DNA of 64,000 nt, from contig NC_134648.1 of assembly GCF_030463565.1 (NCBI RefSeq), positions 11,325,806 through 11,389,805 of the forward strand, read 5' to 3'. The stretch comes from Pelecanus crispus. Taxonomy: Eukaryota; Chordata; Aves; Pelecaniformes; Pelecanidae. The notes under the pieces were generated by a model. That model saw only the letters and a list, made by a program, of their open reading frames with translations, was not told where the DNA came from and ran no database searches. Position numbers and translations under genes: made by a program. This document shows, piece after piece, positions 11,501 to 64,000 of the stretch (positions are counted from its first letter, which is position 1; every line of letters starts with the position of its first letter).

Positions 11501-14500
11501 GTCTGCACTAGTTTGCAAGAAACTCACTTGGCAGGTATGGATTTCCATGATATATGGTGTCTGCATTATGAGCATGTGTACTTTGAATTGTATTTCTTAA
11601 TTAGGATGTAACATCACTGTGCTTGCAGTCTCAGTATATCTTACTTGTAAGTTAGTTTTTGTTGTTGCTGCTTTTGTGCTTTGATGACTAGAGGCAGCGA
11701 ACAGCAGACCGTCACTCCTTACAGAAAGTCTAAATAATCTGAATCTTGGAGGTTCTCTGTCACAACTAATGCAGGTTTTGCCCTAGCTGGTTACTTGTCT
11801 ATTGGATCTTTCTGATTATCCTCGTTCACCTTTACAGTGTATTTGACTAATGGAGCAGGTTAGAGCAGATGAGCTTCTGAAACCTGTCCTACTTTAGGAA
11901 ATGCTTTTGACCAAGGCTTAAAGCTGAGTAGCTGCCTGAAGTATTGCGTGTTAGTTATCTGAATGTTGTCTTCTGTACTGACAGCTGGAGCAATCAGTTC
12001 TTTGTTCCACCTGATGAGCTGGTGTCCAGAAGATGACATCTTGGGCCTCTGTGTCAAAATTTCAGGCTATTTTAATAATCTCTTTTACTAAGACTCTGGA
12101 GCTTTGCAGCCTTACAAGTATTCTCAATAAATACAGTGTGGCTGGCTGGCTGGCTTGAAATATATTGATATTGGTTGAGATAAGCTTTGCTTCTTTCCTG
12201 AAAGATTTCCGAAGAACACTTCCTGCTCCCCCCCACCCCCCCCGCCGCAGTACCTTGAAGGGTGCAAGTCCTGCATCTGACAAAAGTATATGTCCACTTC
12301 TGTCCAGCATCTGATGTTGTCTAAATCTTGCTTAATCTGCTGTGTGTGTTTTGTGCATTGCATTTTGTCATTGGTACAGAACTGAATATGCTTTAAGTAT
12401 TATTTAACATAATCTGTTCTACAGCTGTCACAAGTTAGTGTATGATACATCCTTTCATGAGCTCTTCAAGTAGTGGTGTAAACACGTTAATTACTGCATT
12501 TTGCAATGCCTGGGGTGGCTCTACCACATGGACTATTAGCTTCCCAAACCCACTGGGTGTCTGTCTACAATTCCCTTGTATTTCGGTAGCCTACAACTTT
12601 CATAAAGTAGTGATGATTCTGACTTCAAGTAGATGTTAGCAAATCTGAAGTGTTCTAGCTGTCTGTGTTGAAAGCTTTGAAAATTAAAGTCTGCTTCCTG
12701 ATTTCCTATTTTACACGATTATTCCCTGTTCTAATTCCCTGGAGCATTAGCTTTCTGCAGAGGGGTAAGAAATCATTCTTTACACTTGGAGAATTGCTTA
12801 TTAGCTAATTGGAATTGCAATCAGTTTGGCCAATATGACAGTGTTTTGTGATCTACAAAGGATATTTGATTTGATTTTTTTTCTTTATTTCATGTGCTCC
12901 CAGTGCCTTTTCACCTTTAGCATTTGCTAATTGAAAATTTCTATTTTCAACAGAGAAAAGCATAAAAAATATTCCTTATGTATGGTCTTACTGATTTGTT
13001 AAAACCTGAAATAAAATTGATAAATACATGTGTTTATAATACATGCAAAAGTGCTATCAACAATGGTCAAGAAGAAAAAAAATTGGTTATGTTACAGCAG
13101 GTTGTTTCTTAGAGAAGTGTTAAGATCCAGCTGAGTGGCGGATGGAGGGAAGACTTTCTTGTTCACAGTGTGACATGCTTGGGAACTATATTAGAAGTTG
13201 CATAAGGTGTGACTTTGGACACTTTCAGATTGTTTATCTTTCCATAACTGTGCTCTAGTTCTGAGTTGCGTGCACGTCTGTTACTTCATCAGTGACACTG
13301 CTGGGGTTCCTCATAAGCTTTAAGCTGGGAAAAGGGAATACTGTTGTTCATGAGGAGCAGTCCCATTTGTTTCTGTCCTTCTGTGTCATCTATTGTTTGT
13401 AATGGCTTAGGCATGTAGCTGCATAGCAAAGCAGATTGAGGAACCGATCCTAGCAGACTGAGGAACTGATCCTACTTAAAACAATCTTTTTCTTTGAAGT
13501 GTATGTGAACCTATACCCTTCTGCTGAATCTGTCATTTTCATTAAATGAAAGATGGGGAGAAGACAGAAAGTGTGAGATAATTTAAGAAAGTAACTTTAA
13601 ATTGTCCTTTCATCTGCAGTTCTCATAAAAACAGCTGCTTTTATATGTCTTTCCAGTGCGAAAGCTAAATTCAAATGCTGATGTCTTACATCAATGAAAT
13701 GAAAAAGAACTAGCTGCTGGGTGGCAGCCTGTTTCTGATAAGGCACCTGCTTTGGTCCCTACCTGAGAGGGTGAGGTGTTTCTAAGTCTTTTAGATGGTT
13801 TTAAAGGGAAGAGAGAATTTGTGGAAACAAATGCTTGAAAAGAAATGTGTGGTGCTAAATGAGCCTGTCACTGTAGTGCTTCAGCAAATACGGGAGTCAG
13901 AGCAGGACCCTGCGGTAATCAGTAGCTGGAAGTGGTTGCAGAACGGGAGCTGTGGTGTTCCGCTGGGAGATTGCTGGTCTTCGCTTTTTGCTCTAAACCA
14001 TGTTGTTGCCATGACTAGTAAGAATCACTGCATATCTTGCTCAAGTGACTCAGTCTAATGAACACAATTTGTTTCAATTCAGGATAAAAGGTGTCCTTGT
14101 TTTTGTATTGCTTGTGTATGAAAATGGTATGTCATATTGCACCTAAGTTCTGAATGACTGCTGCTGAAGTAACTCACAACTCAATTTGTAAAGCAGCCTT
14201 CCTTCCCCTTGTCTCCTTAATAATACTTTTTGTGTTCTGAAATAGGTTGTAGGTTTCTCCTTGTTAAGCATCTACACACACCTGGTAAATGTGTGTAAAT
14301 CCTATAACCTTCTATGTTTGCATAGTATTGTCACACATTGACTGTGCTTTGATAACTCTAATTTCCAGGTAATACACAATGAAATGCTTATCAGGGCTTT
14401 TTGCTTTTTTTTTGCATGAAAGTTGAGTATTTCCTGTAATTTTAAATAAAATGTTTTTTTCCTTTCTTGACTGTGTATGGACACCTGACCATGCAAGTCT

Positions 14501-15797
14501 TCCAATCAAAGCGTGTTTAATTATAGAAACCGTAACAGGGAAAAAACCCAACTCTGTGGTGGAGATTGTATACTTGGTATAAAAATCTGTTGTCTTTGTC
14601 AGAACTGAACATGAAAGAAAAACTTGTATGCCACTAACATTTTTAAGAAGCTTGTTCTCCACCAGTCCCCTGTAATAACAAATATTGGGTCTAAATTTAG
14701 CTAACGGAATCTAAATTTGTCAGAAGACAAATTTTGTATTTTCCATGACTAGAGGGACTTCTTATTTGATAAGCTACCTTGTTTTAAGGAAGTCTCAATT
14801 CCTTTGGGACTTGCTTCCAAAAAGGATAAGTTTCATTGAATGTAATAGCAATATAATAAAGGGGGGGAGGAGATACGATGTTTATAAAATACTTAGCTTA
14901 AAATTTTAGAGAAACATAGTAGGCTTATCTTTCCATTACTTAGTAGGCTTATCTATCTTTAATTCAATTTTTTTCCAGATGCTGTACAGTCATCAGCTGT
15001 TCACTTGTGGCTACTTTTTCGTTTTTGTAACCAGGTCATTCTGAACCATACAACTCTTTTGACACAAGTGTCACTTATAGGTATGGCTTGAATACCAGTC
15101 ATTTAAGATTGGCTGTCTTTATAGACAGTCACAAGGTTGTTTTATCTATGAGTGAATTTTAGTGGGAGTTGAACATCACATTGGATCCCAGTCAAGGAAG
15201 GGTAGGCCTATAATGTCTGTTTTTCTATTACATTTTTGTGATTTTTCTGCAAAAGTCAGTGAAACTGGACTACATTGAGTGTTTCTAAGGATTGCTGTTG
15301 ATTCCATTTTGGAGTAAGGAGTCGGATACAACTATTTGTTAATCTTAATTCTGTTTTGCTCTTGGGCAGTCATTCAAATTGTAGAAGTGTTGGTCTCTCT
15401 TCTACAGTTGGGATCTTTCTTTGAATTAACTGTATACATTTGAAAGAAAATGATGATGTGTTTGCCTTGTGTTTTATAACCAGTGACTTTTCTGTTTGGA
15501 CACAGCAAATTTAATTCTGGCAAAACTGAAGTTGTCTGCCAACATTTATACAACTATATTTCCTATAACAAAATAATCTTTTCAGTGCAGGTATCAGTCA
15601 AATGTATAAATTATTGTTGTCATGCAATTTAGAAGTTGTGCTTCAATATATCCTATTTTCTGTAATCTTTATTTAAAAAAACAAAACCTAACAACACTAA
15701 ATTCTGCATGTGTAATTTTTTTCTTTGTGTGGCATTATTTAAAGGTAAACGCTGCTCTCTTAATGTAGGTTGTGAGTGCTGCATGTGTGCTTTTCAG
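8585..15797 (+). other. BTBD10 intron 1
   Basis: Begins GTGAGT and ends TTTTCAG. AT/T-rich with no further coding exon recognised. It contains a C-rich tract at 12226-12246, a perfect E-box CACGTG at 11318-11323 and an imperfect 22-bp tandem duplication at 13433-13476. No full-length mobile element is recognised. Confidence 0.75.
13433..13476. repeat. 22-bp imperfect tandem duplication
   Basis: AGATTGAGGAACCGATCCTA and its neighbour AGACTGAGGAACTGATCCTA lie head to tail within two 22-bp units with few differences. Confidence 0.85.
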
Positions 15798-38703
<22,906 letters not shown>

Positions 38704-39515
38704 TTGAGGCTCTTACTAAAACAAAAGCATGCTATTTTAAAGTGACTCTGTACTCAACTCATACTACACTGCAAGTCCAGTTTTTTCCATTGTGTAACAG
38801 TGTTTAGGATATTGCAGTACAGACCTTTGAAAAGACCACAGGGAGTACCTGATTGTTGTTGAAAGAGTACAGCTCAAACATCCTGGGGTTACAGTTACGT
38901 ACATGTATGTGTTTACCAGTAGGTTCGTGACATTGGTGATTCGTATGCTGGACTGTCCTCACTCTTAAGCCCATCAAAACCAATGGGATGCCGGTGGCTG
39001 GTTGTATGTCAGTATTGTTACACAGGGGTTAGAATGCAGAATTGGAGTTGATAGTAGCACTTTATAAATGGTTGATAAATGGAATTTGAAGCCATTTTTT
39101 ATAAATGTATTGCACAATACTAACAAAGTGCTTCTATCAAAAGTATTAACTGTAAATAGTTTTGCTCTGAATAGATTGACCCTTTTACAATTATTGTATA
39201 TGGTTGAGCACAAAACTACTTACTATTGGGTTTTTGGATTGAGGACATCATTCAATTACCCATGCAACATCTTGTTAAACTCCAAGTTCTTTAGTGAATT
39301 TTTTCACTTGTTTGCAGCGTGAGCCATGTTCAAAAATTGTGAACAATGGATAGGGGCTTTATCTTAAATTTTGCCTTACCTTAATCTGTTCACAACTATT
39401 TATTTAATACATTTTTCATAAGTGTCATGAAATAGGAAAATGCAAATGGTTCATTCTTCATTTATTAATGATTGTAAACAAGTTTTTCATGCAAATAAAG
39501 CTTCCATTATTTTAA
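38704..39515 (+). other. BTBD10: BTBD10 3'UTR (proximal form)
   Basis: Non-coding sequence after TGA 38701-38703. It ends about 15-20 bases past the AATAAA at 39494 if that signal is used. Short frames here are not conserved products that I recognise. A distal signal would extend it to about 39955. Confidence 0.65.
39494..39499 (+). terminator. BTBD10 proximal polyadenylation signal AATAAA
   Basis: Canonical hexamer about 790 bases after the stop. Its use is inferred. Confidence 0.55.
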
Positions 39516-39814
39516 TGGGTTTGAATTACCTATGGATGAATTCTGAAAGTAGTTGTTTTTCTTTCCTGAGGGAAGGATGGTTCATAAGTGAAAAACAAGT
39601 ATTTCTTAAAGAGAAATCTGGTAATGGCAGACTAGTTGGTTTTTTCTCAGTATAAACTTGAATGTAGGCACTTCTCTAGAAATTTATTGTAGTGACAAAA
39701 TCTTGTAAGTGTATGGATGCAAGGCATTGTTTTTCCTCCCTTTTCCCCCAAGGCTACAGAAATGATAAATAGGCAACTGCTTCTAGCATGCACCTTCAGC
39801 AAGGTTTTATCAAA

Positions 39815-39820
39815 TTTATT
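39815..39820 (-). terminator. BMAL1 possible polyadenylation signal
   Basis: TTTATT on the plus strand is AATAAA on the minus strand, about 500 bases past the BMAL1 stop. Further hexamers occur at 39859-39864 and 39399-39404. Which one is used cannot be told from the sequence. Confidence 0.45.
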
Positions 39821-39934
39821 TATCAAAGTAAATGCTCCATCTTAGAACAAGGGAAACATTTATTTTAAAAATATTTAACTGTCTAATACATTACACTTTA
39901 ACAATATTTATAGTAAAGGATTCTTACAAGAAAG

Positions 39935-39940
39935 AATAAA
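39935..39940 (+). terminator. BTBD10 possible distal polyadenylation signal AATAAA
   Basis: A second canonical hexamer on the plus strand. It lies opposite the likely BMAL1 3'UTR, so its use would make the two transcripts overlap. Confidence 0.4.
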
Positions 39941-40321
39941 CAGCTTTATGGTACAATTAGTATAAGAAATATCCACATGGGGACTGTTTTGCAGTGTAAA
40001 AACACACCATACATCTGAAATGGTCATTTGCATATAAAAGCTACCACTGATGCCAGTGAGTTGCACAGTGATTTAAAAAAAATTTTCCAACAACAGAATC
40101 CAAAATATACAAGTATTGCAAGCTATACACAGCTAACCAGATCAACACAGAACACTGTAGCAGGTTATTCCACTTTGTCTGAAGTTACACATGGTAGGAT
40201 GAGTTGCGTTCTGATACAGCTTTTATGAAATTCATACATAAAAGCTTCTCAGTCCAACAAGTTTCACAGACTGTAGAACTCCACCAATAAATGCACTTCG
40301 ATATTTGGATGTTGAAGCCAT

Positions 40322-62964
<22,643 letters not shown>

Positions 62965-64000
62965 CTGAAAAGAAAGAAAAATAAAGTACAGTATACATAC
63001 GAAATAAGAATAGTATCTTACATTTTCTGTTGAAATTCTCAAGCTAATTTATATTCTATTTGAAATGAAAAGCACAATGAAAACAAGACAACAGCAGTAA
63101 ATGTATTCTAAGGAGACAAGCTTGTTCAAATTGATCTACTTTCTGAATGAATAGTTCTGCTTTTTAAGAAAAGATAGCATAGTTCATTACACTTAATGTG
63201 AAAAACTAGTAAAACAACTAACCTAAATTATGTTATGCAAATCAATGAGATATTGTTTCATCTTCAGAAATGAAAGATCTGTGCTTTATGTGTGTTGCCC
63301 TTGTGGTTAGATAAATGGGATTTCAGAGAACTCTAAGGCCAGGAATCAAAAAAAAAAAACGTATCCCAAGTTTCTAGGTCTTTGATTCTGCCCAGCAGGA
63401 GAGATGAACATTTTCTTTTAGTCAGTAATTCTGAAGTAATTCTAAAGTCCTAATTCTGAACTTTATACAGAGATTATCATATCATAAGGAAATTAAACAG
63501 AATTTCTACATGCAAGCTAACTACTGGCATCACTTCAAGACTGTAAAGTGATCTGAAATACTACTGAGCTTTAACATGTTAAGAGGCTACATTTTATAAG
63601 ACTCTATGAAAAATCTTCTCATATTATCCATTAACATACTAGTTATTCCTGTTCAACATTGGACATTAGCCTTCTTTAAAAATAAACATGGTAGTCTTTC
63701 ACATATTATTCACCGTACTTTTAAATCAGTTATCTTTGCGATTAGTTTTTAAAATGAGTTTGAATAATGCTAAAGGTTTTCTTCATGTCTCAATTTGCAC
63801 ATTTGAGTTACTGCCTTAGTCAATGGCTCAAAGCACTTCTGATGCTCACAAAGAAACAGCATGCAGGTCTGGAACAGGACTTAGAGACAGAAATGAGGCA
63901 TCAGTTTTCCACTTGTGATGCCACCTTTAAGCTACAGGATGCTTGTTGTGACAAAATTCATTTTAGCCTTAGAAAAACCCAGAAAGTAAAGTCTAAGAAG

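Overview
The window is vertebrate nuclear DNA from a bird. The protein sequences are avian in form: a 119-residue parathyroid hormone and a BMAL1 that matches a 633-residue bird version. The repeats are also avian: CR1 LINE fragments and two solo LTRs of bird endogenous retroviruses with 5-bp target duplications. Genes are split by introns with GT-AG borders, so most long open frames are not genes. I see no bacterial, plasmid or CRISPR features. The species cannot be fixed from the sequence alone; several PTH residues differ from the chicken protein as I remember it. 

Layout. Positions 1-3180 hold the PTH gene (+ strand) from just before its first coding exon to its poly(A) signal, with a 1.1-kb solo LTR in the intron between the signal-peptide exon and the hormone exon. 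Positions 3181 to about 8080 are intergenic. From about 8080 to 8950 a CpG island forms the BTBD10 promoter, with two TCTCGYGAGA elements. BTBD10 (+ strand) runs from a non-coding first exon ending at 8584, through eight coding exons (15827-38703), to 3'UTR signals at 39494 and 39935. Its 13.6-kb second intron holds a solo LTR with a complete CRE and TATA box, plus CR1 pieces. BMAL1 (ARNTL, - strand) fills 40322-62964 with its last sixteen coding exons; the exons for about 47 N-terminal residues lie beyond the right edge. 

Working together. This is the PTH-BTBD10-BMAL1 neighbourhood known from other amniotes. PTH is a secreted calcium-regulating hormone, BTBD10 is a BTB protein linked to Akt signalling, and BMAL1 is the bHLH-PAS core clock activator. 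They share no evident pathway. PTH and BTBD10 read in the same direction, and BTBD10 and BMAL1 meet tail to tail with 1.6 kb between stop codons. 

The points most worth a second look are: a 21-nt BMAL1 microexon that accounts exactly for the 7-residue length difference from the 626-residue human protein; a 27-bp relic in BTBD10 intron 4 that keeps both LTR ends and a perfect 5-bp target duplication; the intronic LTR with a CRE and TATA box in sense to BTBD10; the paired TCTCGYGAGA promoter elements; and the possible transcript overlap at the BTBD10/BMAL1 junction. I found no new multi-gene system.
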